This document shows, in pieces, positions 17,171-25,547 of a DNA stretch of 64,000 nucleotides (positions are counted from its first letter, which is position 1; each line of letters begins with the position of its first letter). Source of the DNA: Myxococcota bacterium (GTDB lineage: Bacteria; Myxococcota_A; UBA796; UBA2385); the NCBI GenBank assembly GCA_023150805.1, contig JAKLKF010000028.1:1-64000 (forward strand), read 5' to 3'. The position numbers and the translations under genes were made by a program. The notes beneath the pieces were generated by a model that saw nothing but the letters and a program-made list of their open reading frames with translations, was not told the origin of the DNA and did no database searches.

Positions 17171-18459
17171 GCCTGCGCGTCCGCGTCATCCTCGCGGTGG
17201 TCGCGCTGGTCTTCCTGACCGTCGTCGGCGCGTGGATGGTCGCGGGGGGCGCCGTGCTGGGCCCGCTGGTCGGCGAGCTCGCCACCGAGCGCGCCGACAC
17301 GGCCATCTTCGCGGCCCGTCGGCTGGCCTCCGTGCCCGCCGACGAGCGGCGCGAGGTGGCCCACGAGCTGTCGCGGGATCTCGGCATCCGCATGCGCCTG
17401 CTCGACGACCTCCCGGAGCCGCGGGGCCGAGGGCGGGGCCAGGGCGAACCGCGCGTCTACGAGCGCGACGGCTACACCCTCTACACGGTGCGGGGGCCCC
17501 ACGCGCCGGTCCTGGTCGGCATGGGCACCGACGGCGGCGCGCCCTACCTCGCCGTGCACTTCTCCGTGGACCTCGACCAGCCGCAGCGCAACGTCGGCCT
17601 CGGGCTGGTGGTGATCTTCGGCGTCGCGCTCTTCGCGGGCGTGGCGGCCAGCCGGTGGGTGCTCTCGCCGCTGGAGGTCGCCAGCGACGCCATGCAGCGG
17701 GTGGCGGACGGGGACCTGTCGCACCGGGTCCAGGCGGGGACCGACGCCGCGGGCCGGATCGGCGGCACCTTCAACCGCATGGCCGCTCGGGTGCAGGGCC
17801 TGGTCGACGGGCAGCGGGAGTTGATGGCCGCGGTGTCGCACGAGCTGCGGACCCCGCTGACCCGCATGCGCCTGCAGGCCGAGCTCCTCCGGGAGCAGGG
17901 CGCCGACGAGCGCCGCGTGCAGGCCCTGGAGGCGGACATCGCCGAGGTCGACGCCCTGGTGGGCGAGCTGCTGGAGAGCGCCCGGCTCCACCAGGGCCAG
18001 CTCGCCCTGAAGGTCGAGGAGCTGCGGCTGGCGGACCTGGTGGACGAAGCGGTCGCCTCCGTGGATCTCGGCGGCCGCCCGGTGGCCGTGGAGGTGCCCG
18101 ACGACCTGGTGCTGACCGCGGACCGCACCCGCCTTCGCCGCGTGCTGACGAACCTCCTCTCCAACGTCGGCAAGTACACCCCCGCCGACGCGGCGGTCGA
18201 GGTGCGGGCGGCGGAGCAGGGCGAGGAGGCCCTGTTGACCGTGGCCGACCGGGGCCCGGGGGTCCCTGAAGAGGCGCTCGACCGGCTCTTCGATCCCTTC
18301 TTCCGGGCCGAGGGCAGCCGCAGCCGCCGGACGGGGGGGCTGGGGCTCGGGCTGATGCTGGTCCGCCAGGTGGTCGAGGCCCACGGCGGGCGGGTGCGGG
18401 CCGAGAACCGGCAGGGCGGCGGCCTGGCGATCACCTGCCACCTGCCCCGGCGGCGCTGA
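17167..18459 (+). CDS. HAMP-domain sensor histidine kinase (CpxA-like)
   Basis: 430 residues. TM1 at about 5-33, a periplasmic region of about 105 residues, TM2 near 140-162, then HAMP, DHp with MAAVSHELRTPLTRMR (His near 224), and the ATPase domain with NLLSNVGKY, DRGPGVPEEALDRLFDPFFR and GLGLGLMLV boxes. All catalytic boxes are present. It is translationally coupled to the response regulator and shares its operon with the LTxxQ protein, so an envelope-stress or metal sensing role is likely. Confidence 0.95.
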   Translation: MSLRVRVILAVVALVFLTVVGAWMVAGGAVLGPLVGELATERADTAIFAARRLASVPADERREVAHELSRDLGIRMRLLDDLPEPRGRGRGQGEPRVYERDGYTLYTVRGPHAPVLVGMGTDGGAPYLAVHFSVDLDQPQRNVGLGLVVIFGVALFAGVAASRWVLSPLEVASDAMQRVADGDLSHRVQAGTDAAGRIGGTFNRMAARVQGLVDGQRELMAAVSHELRTPLTRMRLQAELLREQGADERRVQALEADIAEVDALVGELLESARLHQGQLALKVEELRLADLVDEAVASVDLGGRPVAVEVPDDLVLTADRTRLRRVLTNLLSNVGKYTPADAAVEVRAAEQGEEALLTVADRGPGVPEEALDRLFDPFFRAEGSRSRRTGGLGLGLMLVRQVVEAHGGRVRAENRQGGGLAITCHLPRRR

Positions 18460-18479
18460 GGGCCCGCGCCAGGGCCCAC

Positions 18480-19094
18480 TCAGCCCTGCTGCTGGAGCAC
18501 CCGCGTGACGGCCGGCTCGACCTTGGCCCAGTCCGCCTCGGCCTCCTTCGTCACCGTCACGAAGTCCTTGACCGCGAAGACGGAGCGCACGCCGGCCACC
18601 GCGAAGAGCGCCTCCCCCAGGGGGTGACCGGCGGCCTCGTCGCGGCTGTTGAACGAGATGCTCCCCTTCTCGACGACCTGGCGGCCCTCCACGGTGAACT
18701 TCCGCGCGTTCGGGTTGGGCGTCTGCTCGGCGTGGACCTGGACCGTCGGGGCCGGCTTCGCCGCCTTCTTCGGGGCCTTCTTCGCCGGGGCCTTGGCGGG
18801 CTCCTCGGCCGGGGGGGGCTGCTGCGCCGGGGAGGCCGGCGCAGGCCCGGTGGGCTCCTGCTCGTGGTCGTGGCGGTGTCCGTGGTCGTGCCCGTGGTCG
18901 TGCCCGTGGTCGTGCCCGTGGTCGTCGTCGGCGGCGGCCGGCGTCGCGTGCACCGCCTCCGCGGGGCGCTTCAGGCCGCCGCTGGCCGGGGTGTAGGCCA
19001 GGGGCCCGTCCGACTTCGGGCCCTTGGTGCCCCGGACGAAGCGGACGGCGACCCGGGCGGCGCGCAGGGGGAAGGACAGGAGCTGCTTGATCAT
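18480..19094 (-). CDS. Nfu N-terminal-domain protein with histidine-rich linker
   Basis: 204 residues. Residues 1-22 are a basic amphipathic helix, 50-80 hold a His-rich run (DHGH repeated four times, then RHDH), 81-115 are Ala/Lys/Pro-rich, and 116-204 are an Nfu_N domain (EQTPNPNARKF at its start). Nfu_N accompanies the CXXC cluster-scaffold domain in NFU proteins, but no CXXC domain is present here. The His run is typical of nickel, zinc or cobalt binding. The fusion suggests metal storage or delivery linked to Fe-S assembly; this is inference. GAGGAGG precedes the ATG. Confidence 0.75.
   Translation of the reverse strand: MIKQLLSFPLRAARVAVRFVRGTKGPKSDGPLAYTPASGGLKRPAEAVHATPAAADDDHGHDHGHDHGHDHGHRHDHEQEPTGPAPASPAQQPPPAEEPAKAPAKKAPKKAAKPAPTVQVHAEQTPNPNARKFTVEGRQVVEKGSISFNSRDEAAGHPLGEALFAVAGVRSVFAVKDFVTVTKEAEADWAKVEPAVTRVLQQQG
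18864..18923 (-). repeat. Histidine-rich DHGH tandem repeat region
   Basis: Four consecutive 12-bp units encoding DHGH followed by RHDH inside the Nfu_N gene. Ten histidines within twenty residues, a likely metal-binding run. Confidence 0.85.
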
Positions 19095-19163
19095 GGTGCC
19101 TCCTCGGACGGTGGGCCCGAGCTAACCCGGGGCAGCGACCGGTCTGTGGGCTATCGAGGGGAC

Positions 19164-19997
19164 ATGCGCATCACCTTGCTCGACGGGCCGATGGGCACCG
19201 AGCTTTGCCGGCGAGGCCTGCCCACCCCGGCGCCGGAGTGGTCCGCCGCCGCGCTGCGGGACCACCAGGACCTGGTCGCCGAGGTCCATCGCGCCTACAC
19301 GGCCGCGGGCGCCACCGTACACACCGCCAACACCTTCCGGACCCAGCCCCGCCCCTGCCCGCACGACTGGCGGCAGCTCCTGGCGCGCGCGGTGGGCGTG
19401 GCGCGCCGCTGCGCCCCGGCGACCCACCAGGTCGCGGGCAGCATGGCACCCCTGATGGACTGCTACTCCCCCTGGCTGTCCCCCCCCGACGCGCGCCCGG
19501 AGCACCGCCTCGTGGCGCGCGCGCTGGCCGAGGAGGGGGTCGACCTGGTCCTGGTCGAGACCTTCCCCCACGTCGGGGAGGCGCTGGTCGCGGTCGAGGA
19601 GGCGGTCGCCACCGGCCTGCCGGTGTGGGTCTCCTTCACGCCGGGTCCCGACGGCGACCTGCTGTCCCCCGCGGAGGTCGCCCGAGGGGCGCGGTCGGCC
19701 GCCGAGCGAGGCGCCAGCGCGCTGCTCGTCAACTGCCTGCCCGCGACCCGGGCGCTGGAGTGGCTGCGCCCCCTCCTGGACCTGGGCCTGGGGCTGCCCG
19801 TCGGGGTGTACGCCAACGCCGGTCATCCCACCGAGGGGCTGGGCTGGGAGGCGGATCCGGCCCAGGCCGGCGAGCGCTACGCGGACCTGGCCGAGGCGTG
19901 GGTCGCCTCGGGCGCCCGCATCGTCGGGAGCTGCTGCGGCACCGGCCCCGAGACCATCGCGGCCCTGTCCCGGCGCTTCCGGACGGCCGCTCCCTGA
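19164..19997 (+). CDS. Homocysteine S-methyltransferase family protein
   Basis: 277 residues, a single Pfam-type S-methyl_trans TIM barrel. Zinc ligands are Cys191 (LLVNCLPA) and Cys257-258 (GSCCGTGP), both intact. LDGPMGTELCRRG at the N-terminus is characteristic. It transfers a methyl group to homocysteine from S-methylmethionine, betaine or a similar donor; the cobalamin-binding modules of MetH are absent. The short length fits MmuM-like enzymes. TATCGA lies 6 nt before the ATG. Divergent from the Nfu_N gene. Confidence 0.9.
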   Translation: MRITLLDGPMGTELCRRGLPTPAPEWSAAALRDHQDLVAEVHRAYTAAGATVHTANTFRTQPRPCPHDWRQLLARAVGVARRCAPATHQVAGSMAPLMDCYSPWLSPPDARPEHRLVARALAEEGVDLVLVETFPHVGEALVAVEEAVATGLPVWVSFTPGPDGDLLSPAEVARGARSAAERGASALLVNCLPATRALEWLRPLLDLGLGLPVGVYANAGHPTEGLGWEADPAQAGERYADLAEAWVASGARIVGSCCGTGPETIAALSRRFRTAAP

Positions 19998-20006
19998 GCC
20001 CGGCGC

Positions 20007-20885
20007 TCAGCCCCGGCGCCGCGCCGTCGCGACCGCGACCCCCCCGACGATCACGGCCGCGCCGGCCCACTCCAGCGGCCCGGGCCACTCGCGCAGCACC
20101 AGCCCGGCCAGCGCGGCCGCGCCCGCCGGCTCGAGCAGGACCACCAGCGCGACCACCGCGGCCGGCAGGTAGCGCACGGCGAAGTTGAGCCCCACGTGGC
20201 CCAGGAGCTGCGGTCCGGCCGCCATGAGCACCAGGGCCAGCCACTCCCGCCCCGGCCAGCCCCACAGCGGCGCCGCCGCCCCGGTGATCGCGGGCAGCAG
20301 CCACAGCGCCACCGGCAGGAGCCACAGGGCCGCCGCGCCGCTCACCATCGCGCCGTAGGGGCCGATGCCCACGTGCTGCCGCACCGCCCGGCCCGTCACC
20401 ATGTAGATGGCCGCCAGCACTCCGCCCAGGACCGCCAGCCCGTCGCCGCGCAGGCTGGCGCCCCCGCCCGCGCCCTGCCCGCCTTGCCCCGCCGCCATCA
20501 CGCCGACCCCGCAGACCGCCAGCGCCACGCCCGCCCAGTACCGCGGCGCCGGGCGCTCGCGCAGCAGGGCCCACTCCAGCAGGGCCGTCCACACCGGCGA
20601 CAGGCACACCAGCACGGTCGACCGCAGGACGCTGGTGTGGCGGAGGCTCTCGAACCAGGTCCAGAAGTGCAGCGCCAGGGCCAGGCCGGCGAAGGCCGTC
20701 CAGGCGGCCTGGCGGCTCCCGACGCTCCGCCCGCCCCGCCCCAGCAGCGAGGGGCTCAGCAGCAGGGCGACCAGCCCGCAGCGCCAGAACGCCGCCGAGG
20801 GTGCGGGCACCGATGGCGCCAGCCGCACCAGGACGGCCGCCGCGGAGATGGCCGCGATCGCCACCACCAGCACGGGCACGACCAT
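20007..20885 (-). CDS. EamA/DMT-family transporter
   Basis: 292 residues with ten predicted transmembrane helices in two homologous EamA halves (about 5-130 and 150-285). Features such as AFWRCGLVALLL, LSPVWTALLEWALLRERP and LLEPAGAAALAGLVLREWPGPLEWAGAAVI are typical of drug/metabolite exporters. The substrate is not predictable. It converges on the homocysteine methyltransferase gene with an 8-nt gap; a metabolic link is not shown. Confidence 0.9.
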   Translation of the reverse strand: MVVPVLVVAIAAISAAAVLVRLAPSVPAPSAAFWRCGLVALLLSPSLLGRGGRSVGSRQAAWTAFAGLALALHFWTWFESLRHTSVLRSTVLVCLSPVWTALLEWALLRERPAPRYWAGVALAVCGVGVMAAGQGGQGAGGGASLRGDGLAVLGGVLAAIYMVTGRAVRQHVGIGPYGAMVSGAAALWLLPVALWLLPAITGAAAPLWGWPGREWLALVLMAAGPQLLGHVGLNFAVRYLPAAVVALVVLLEPAGAAALAGLVLREWPGPLEWAGAAVIVGGVAVATARRRG

Positions 20886-20989
20886 CGGGTGGCGGGGTGG
20901 AGTGGGCGTCAGCGTGTCGCTCCGCCGGGCGCTTGCAGGCCCGGTCCGGCGGCCATACCCGGTGGCGCCCCGCTCCGCTCGGAGGTGCC

Positions 20990-21586
20990 GTGTCCCTCGC
21001 CCCCCTCCTCCTGATCTCCCTGCTGGCCTGCGCGGAGACCGACCCGGTCGAGGCTCCCGCCGCGGGGCCGCCCCCGCCCGCCGCGCCGGCCGCTCCCGCC
21101 GCCGCCCGAGAGCGGGTGCTGGGCACCTGGGCCATCGTCCTCTCCGAGGAGGAGCGCCGCCAGGTCGAGCTGCTCCAGCTCGCCTTCCGGCAGCCGCCGC
21201 CGACCGAGGAGGAGCTGGCGGCCGCGACCCTGTCGCCGGACGAGCGCAGCATGGTGAAGCTCATGGCCGCCGCCGCCGCCGCCGACCCCTCCGACCCGAA
21301 GGTCGCCGAGATGAAGGCGGCCGCCGACGGCCTCAGCCAGGCGACGCTGACCATCACCGCCGACGCGATGACCTTCCAGGCAGGCGCGGTGACCGAGGTC
21401 TCGTCGTGGACCGTCCAGGCCGAGGCTGCCGAGAGCCTGACCATCGAGGCGGTGGAGGCGCCGGGGCCGGACGGGGCCCCCGGCGCGCGGGACGTCGCCA
21501 CCATCACCTTCGAGGGGGACGACCGCATCGTCATGGCCGACGCCGACGAGCCCGCCCAGCGCCAGGTCTTCACCCGGCGGCGGTGA
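20990..21586 (+). CDS. Hypothetical lipoprotein
   Basis: 198 residues from a GTG behind GGAGG. A short signal (SLAPLLLISLLACAE) with lipobox LLAC is followed by an Ala/Pro stretch and then a globular region beginning RVLGTWAIVLS. That region (VLGTWxxxLSEEER, LTITADAMTFQAGAVTEVSSWTVQ, RDVATITFEGDDRIVM) resembles lipocalin-like beta-sandwich proteins reporting on a small ligand, but no family can be named. It lies between the divergent EamA gene and the convergent MopE-like gene. Confidence 0.7.
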   Translation: MSLAPLLLISLLACAETDPVEAPAAGPPPPAAPAAPAAARERVLGTWAIVLSEEERRQVELLQLAFRQPPPTEEELAAATLSPDERSMVKLMAAAAAADPSDPKVAEMKAAADGLSQATLTITADAMTFQAGAVTEVSSWTVQAEAAESLTIEAVEAPGPDGAPGARDVATITFEGDDRIVMADADEPAQRQVFTRRR

Positions 21587-21613
21587 GCGCCCGGGTGGAC
21601 CCCCGCACCCCGG

Positions 21614-24223
21614 CTACAGGCCGGTCTCCGGCACCAGCGCCACCCCGCCGGCGTCGGCGCCGGTGAGGTCCGCGCCCCGCATCGGCAGCAGCAGCGCGTC
21701 GGTGTCGCCGCCCGCCGCGTCGCCGGCGTAGCCCACCCGCACCCCGAGCCCGCCGGTCGTGGCGTCGCCGGCCCAGGTCGCGTCGGCCTCGGCGCCGGTG
21801 GTGTCGGCCGCCAGCGGCCCCAGGAAGAGCAGGACGGCTCCCTGGCCCTCCGGTCCCCCGTAGGGCGCGCCCAGCAGCAGGTCGTCGACGCCGTCGCCGT
21901 CGTGGTCGCCGTCGCCGGCCGCGTCCTGGCCGAGCTGGCCCCCGCTGTCGGCGCCCAGCACCACCCAGGTCGCGGCCTCGGAGGCCGTCTGCCCGTCCAG
22001 GTCGGACAGGTCGGCCACGCCGAGGACCAGGTAGGCCGCGCCGGCCGAGAGGCCCCCGGCGTCGTTGGTCGGGGCGCCCAGGACCAGGTCGTCCCGACCG
22101 TCCAGGTCGACGTCGCCCACCCACCGCGTCGCGCTGCCGAGCTGGTCGCCGGACGCGTCTCCCCACAGGGTCGCGTCCGCGTCCGCCAGGTCCAGCTCCC
22201 CCGCCACCGGCCCGGACAGCAGGAAGACGGCGCCCGCGGTGCTGCTGCCGGTGCTGCTGTCCGGCGCGCCCAGCGCCAGGTCGGGGCTGCCGTCGCCGTC
22301 CAGGTCGGCGCGCGCCTCGATGTACTGGCCCATCTCGTCCCCGCCGGCCTCTCCCAGGATCCGCGCGTCCCAGGTGGCGTCCCGCAGGTCCGTCTCCCCC
22401 GCGGCGATGGGCCCGTGGAAGAGGTAGACCGCGCCGGCGTTGCTGCCGCCGACGTCGACGTTGGGGGCGCCCAGCAGGAGGTCGGCCGCGCCGTCGCCCG
22501 TGTGGTCCTCCAGCGCCAGCCCGATGCCCAGGTAGCCGAAGGTCTCGGCGCCGACGAAGAGGTGGTGGGCGTCGCCGACCGGCTGTTCCCCGCCCGCCAG
22601 GGCGTCCACGCCGCTGACCAGCGCCACGACGCCGGCCCCCGAGGTCCAGTCGTCGGTGCCCGGACCGGCGACGAGCAGGTCGGGCGTGCCGTCGCCGGTG
22701 GCGTCCCGCCCGCCCGCCACGGTGCGCCCGACCCGACCGCTGGCGTCCTCGCCCACGACGGTCGTGGTCGCCGCGTCCGCCAGGGAGCGCTCCCCGTCGA
22801 CAGGGCCCAGGACCAGGTAGGCCTTGCCCGCGTCCTCCAGGTCCGGGTCGGCGTTGCGCGCGCCGACCCACAGGTCGTCCACCCCGTCGCCGTCCAGGTC
22901 CCCCAGCCAGGCCACGCTGTAGCCGGCCTCGTCCAGCGCGGCGTCTCCCAGCAGCAGGTGTCCCGTCGACAGCGCGTCGCCCAGGCAGCCCTGCCACTGC
23001 CCGTCGCAGTCGTTGTCCACCCCGTCGTTGCAGACCTCCTGCGCGTCGGGGTTGACCGCCTCGTCGCCGTCCTCGCAGTCACCGGGGTCGGCGGCGTAGC
23101 CCTCGGGCTCGTCGCAGGCCTGGACCGTCTCGTCCTCCACGCCCCAGTCGTCCTCGTCGGCGTCGGCGTACCAGGTGGAGGCGTCGACCGCCCCCTCCTC
23201 GTCCACGCCGTCCCGGCAGTTGTTGTCCAGGCCGTCGCAGTACTCCGGCGCCGCCGGGCTCACCGCCGGGTCCCCGTCGTCGCAGTCCCCGCCGACATCG
23301 ACCGCCCCCTCTGGCTGCACGCAGGCCAGCGTGTACGCACTGTAGTCGCCGTAGCCGTCCAGGTCGGTGTCTGGGTACCAGGCGCTGGCGCTGGCCGTCT
23401 GCAGGCCGGGGTCGGCGTCGTCGGTCAGGGCGTCGCAGTCGTTGTCGACCTCGTCGCAGACCTCGGCCGCGCCGGGGTGGATCGCGTCGTCGGTGTCGTC
23501 GCAGTCGCCGGACAGCAGGACGTAGTCCTTGGGCTCCTGGCAGGACACGATCACCAGGTCGGTCACCCCGTAGCCGTCCAGGTCCAGGTCTTCGTACCAG
23601 GTCTTGACGTCCACCGCGTCCGCACCGTCGATCTCGCCGTTGCAGTCGTTGTCCTGGCCGTCGCAGTACTCCTCGCCGGCGGGGTTGATGGTCGGGTCGC
23701 CGTCGTCGCAGTCCTCCCCCCCCCACAGCTCGTCGTCGTAGCCGTCGAAGTCGGCGTCGGGGTTGACCACCTCGAAGGCCACGCTCGCCAGCGCCAGGTC
23801 GCCGTCCGCGCGGCGCACCTGGACCGCCAGCGTGTGGATGCCCCAGCTCAGGGTGGGCAGGTCGAAGCTCGCCGTGCCGTCGGCCAGCGTCAGCTCGGGG
23901 GGCGCCGCGCCGTCCAGCACGTCGCCGGACCAGCTCAGGGCCAGCCCATCGACCGCTCCGCCCAGGTCGTCGGTGACCTGGATCCCCACGGACAGCGAGG
24001 TGTCGTCGGTGTAGACCGCGCCCGCCCCCGGCGAGGTGAAGGCCACGCTCAGGTCACCGGACACCGCCGTGGCGCCCCCGTCCCCGCCGCCGGTGCCGCC
24101 GGAGTCGTCGGCGCCGCCCTTGTCCCGGCAGCCGAGCAGGGCCAGCAGCGCCAGCGGGGCCAGGGCCGGGCGGGCGAGGGCGGGGGCGCGAGAGCGGAGG
24201 GGCGAGGCGGAGGGTTCACGCAC
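21614..24223 (-). CDS. MopE-type metal-binding / FG-GAP repeat lipoprotein
   Basis: 869 residues from a GTG at 24223. Signal peptide with lipobox LLGC (about residue 31), the CRDKGGADDSGG start of many envelope lipoproteins here, an Ig-like domain at about 55-160, and four putative metal-binding units (DCDDGDPTINP, then YCDGQDNDCNG) each preceded by WYxDxDxDGYG. From about 390 on there are about seven FG-GAP/VCBS repeats (DLDGDGVDDLWVG, DLDGDGSPDLALGAP). FG-GAP repeats bind calcium and form a beta-propeller on the cell surface. The 16 paired cysteines imply disulphides. Probably a surface adhesin or matrix protein. Confidence 0.85.
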   Translation of the reverse strand: MREPSASPLRSRAPALARPALAPLALLALLGCRDKGGADDSGGTGGGDGGATAVSGDLSVAFTSPGAGAVYTDDTSLSVGIQVTDDLGGAVDGLALSWSGDVLDGAAPPELTLADGTASFDLPTLSWGIHTLAVQVRRADGDLALASVAFEVVNPDADFDGYDDELWGGEDCDDGDPTINPAGEEYCDGQDNDCNGEIDGADAVDVKTWYEDLDLDGYGVTDLVIVSCQEPKDYVLLSGDCDDTDDAIHPGAAEVCDEVDNDCDALTDDADPGLQTASASAWYPDTDLDGYGDYSAYTLACVQPEGAVDVGGDCDDGDPAVSPAAPEYCDGLDNNCRDGVDEEGAVDASTWYADADEDDWGVEDETVQACDEPEGYAADPGDCEDGDEAVNPDAQEVCNDGVDNDCDGQWQGCLGDALSTGHLLLGDAALDEAGYSVAWLGDLDGDGVDDLWVGARNADPDLEDAGKAYLVLGPVDGERSLADAATTTVVGEDASGRVGRTVAGGRDATGDGTPDLLVAGPGTDDWTSGAGVVALVSGVDALAGGEQPVGDAHHLFVGAETFGYLGIGLALEDHTGDGAADLLLGAPNVDVGGSNAGAVYLFHGPIAAGETDLRDATWDARILGEAGGDEMGQYIEARADLDGDGSPDLALGAPDSSTGSSTAGAVFLLSGPVAGELDLADADATLWGDASGDQLGSATRWVGDVDLDGRDDLVLGAPTNDAGGLSAGAAYLVLGVADLSDLDGQTASEAATWVVLGADSGGQLGQDAAGDGDHDGDGVDDLLLGAPYGGPEGQGAVLLFLGPLAADTTGAEADATWAGDATTGGLGVRVGYAGDAAGGDTDALLLPMRGADLTGADAGGVALVPETGL

Positions 24224-24337
24224 GGGCTTCTCGGGGCGAGTCGGTACGGGCGGGGCGGGGGCGGGCGGGGCCCGCGCCTTCAGCGTAGGCTGAACGGCAG
24301 CCGACGTGCACGTCGCGCGTGGGCAACGGGAGCGCTC

Positions 24338-24679
24338 GTGGCCAGTCCCCCGGCATCGGATCACGTCGACCCGGCGCTGGCCGACGCCATCCTGCAGGCG
24401 CTGCGCCCCCGCGGGCTCCTGGGCGCCCTGGGCGCCGCCTGGCTGGCGCCGGGCCTGACCGTCCGGCAGGTCTTCGAGGCGCTCCCCGAGGACCGCCGGC
24501 CGGCGCCCGGCCCGCGCCCTGGCGCCGCGGGCGAGCAGCAGGCCCTGGACACCGTGCGGGCGGCCCTCGACGCGCTGGTCCACCAGGGGCGTGTGCGAAA
24601 ACAGAGGGCCCGCCTCCGCTTCGTCCTGAACACCAAGGGCTCCCGCCTGGTCGAGGTCGACGTCTATCGCCGGGCCTGA
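24338..24679 (+). CDS. Small protein with winged-helix-like C-terminus
   Basis: 113 residues from a GTG with GGGAG upstream. Residues about 10-50 and 70-90 are predicted helical (ADAILQALRPRGLLGALGAAW, QALDTVRAALDALVHQGRV) and 91-113 (RKQRARLRFVLNTKGSRLVEVDVY) form a basic beta-hairpin. The pattern resembles a winged-helix domain that might bind DNA. I do not recognise the family. Divergent from the MopE-like gene, with a TAGGCT about 45 nt upstream. Confidence 0.55.
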   Translation: MASPPASDHVDPALADAILQALRPRGLLGALGAAWLAPGLTVRQVFEALPEDRRPAPGPRPGAAGEQQALDTVRAALDALVHQGRVRKQRARLRFVLNTKGSRLVEVDVYRRA

Positions 24680-24856
24680 CCCGCACTGTCCTGTGGCGGA
24701 CAACAATCTCCGCGCTGGACGCGCCGGCGGTCGCTGTTACCAGCGGACTGGCGCCGTGTCCCCCTTTGGGCGCCCCCGACCGGCGGAGGCTGCATCACGC
24801 ACCCCGCGACGGCGCCGCGGCGTCGAGGTCGGGCCACACCCTCTGGAGTCTTCGCC

Positions 24857-25522
24857 ATGTCGCGCCCCCTCTTCTCCGGCCTCTTCGCCGCCGCCCTCCT
24901 CCTGGGTGGCTGCCAGAGCGAGATCGACAACAAGCCCGCCGCCCAGGTGGCCCCCGCCCCCGCCCCCGCCGCCGCGCCGCCCCCGGCGGCCGAGCCTCCG
25001 CCCGCCCCCGCGCCCTCGGGCCCCACCACCGCCGCCACCTTCAGCAACGAAGGCTCGAAGATCGAGTGGATCGGCGCCAAGATCACCAAGGACCACCTGG
25101 GCGGCTTCCACGCCTTCACCGGCACGGCCGAGCTGGTCGGCGACCAGGTCGTCAAGGCCCGGGTGGAGATCCAGCTCGACTCGGTGTTCACCGACAGCGA
25201 GAAGCTGGTGGGCCACCTCAAGAGCCCCGACTTCTTCGACGTGGCCCGGTTCGCCACCGCCACCTTCGAGACCTCGGCCATCACGGCCGGCGGCACCGGC
25301 GGCAGCCACACCGTGACCGGGACCCTGGACCTGCACGGCGTCAAGAAGGAGGTCACCTTCCCGGCGACCATCACTGCCGCCGACGGCAAGACCAACGTCA
25401 AGGCCGAGTTCACGATCAACCGCAAGGACTGGGACATCAGCTACCCGGGCAAGCCCGACGACCTGATCAAGGACGACGTGCTCATCCGGCTGGACGTGAA
25501 CCTGGCCGCCCAGGCCGGCTGA
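24857..25522 (+). CDS. YceI-family lipid-binding lipoprotein
   Basis: 221 residues. Lipoprotein signal with lipobox LLGGC (about residue 19), an Ala/Pro linker to residue 55, then a complete YceI lipocalin-like barrel: FSNEGSKIEWIGAKITKDH, FTGTAELVGDQVVKARVEIQ, HLKSPDFFDVARFATATFETS and VTGTLDLHGVKKEVTFPATI. YceI proteins bind isoprenoid or fatty amide lipids in the periplasm. The lipid anchor is a variant of the usual soluble form. It is followed 25 nt later by a TPR membrane protein. Confidence 0.92.
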   Translation: MSRPLFSGLFAAALLLGGCQSEIDNKPAAQVAPAPAPAAAPPPAAEPPPAPAPSGPTTAATFSNEGSKIEWIGAKITKDHLGGFHAFTGTAELVGDQVVKARVEIQLDSVFTDSEKLVGHLKSPDFFDVARFATATFETSAITAGGTGGSHTVTGTLDLHGVKKEVTFPATITAADGKTNVKAEFTINRKDWDISYPGKPDDLIKDDVLIRLDVNLAAQAG

Positions 25523-25547
25523 GCGGCGGCGGGGTAGGCGGCGGGGG

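Noticed and set aside
24688-24712. Sigma-54-like element at CTGTCCTGTGGC before the YceI gene
   Set aside because: It shares the CTGTCCTGTGGC block with 31878-31886 but lacks the GC at the right spacing.
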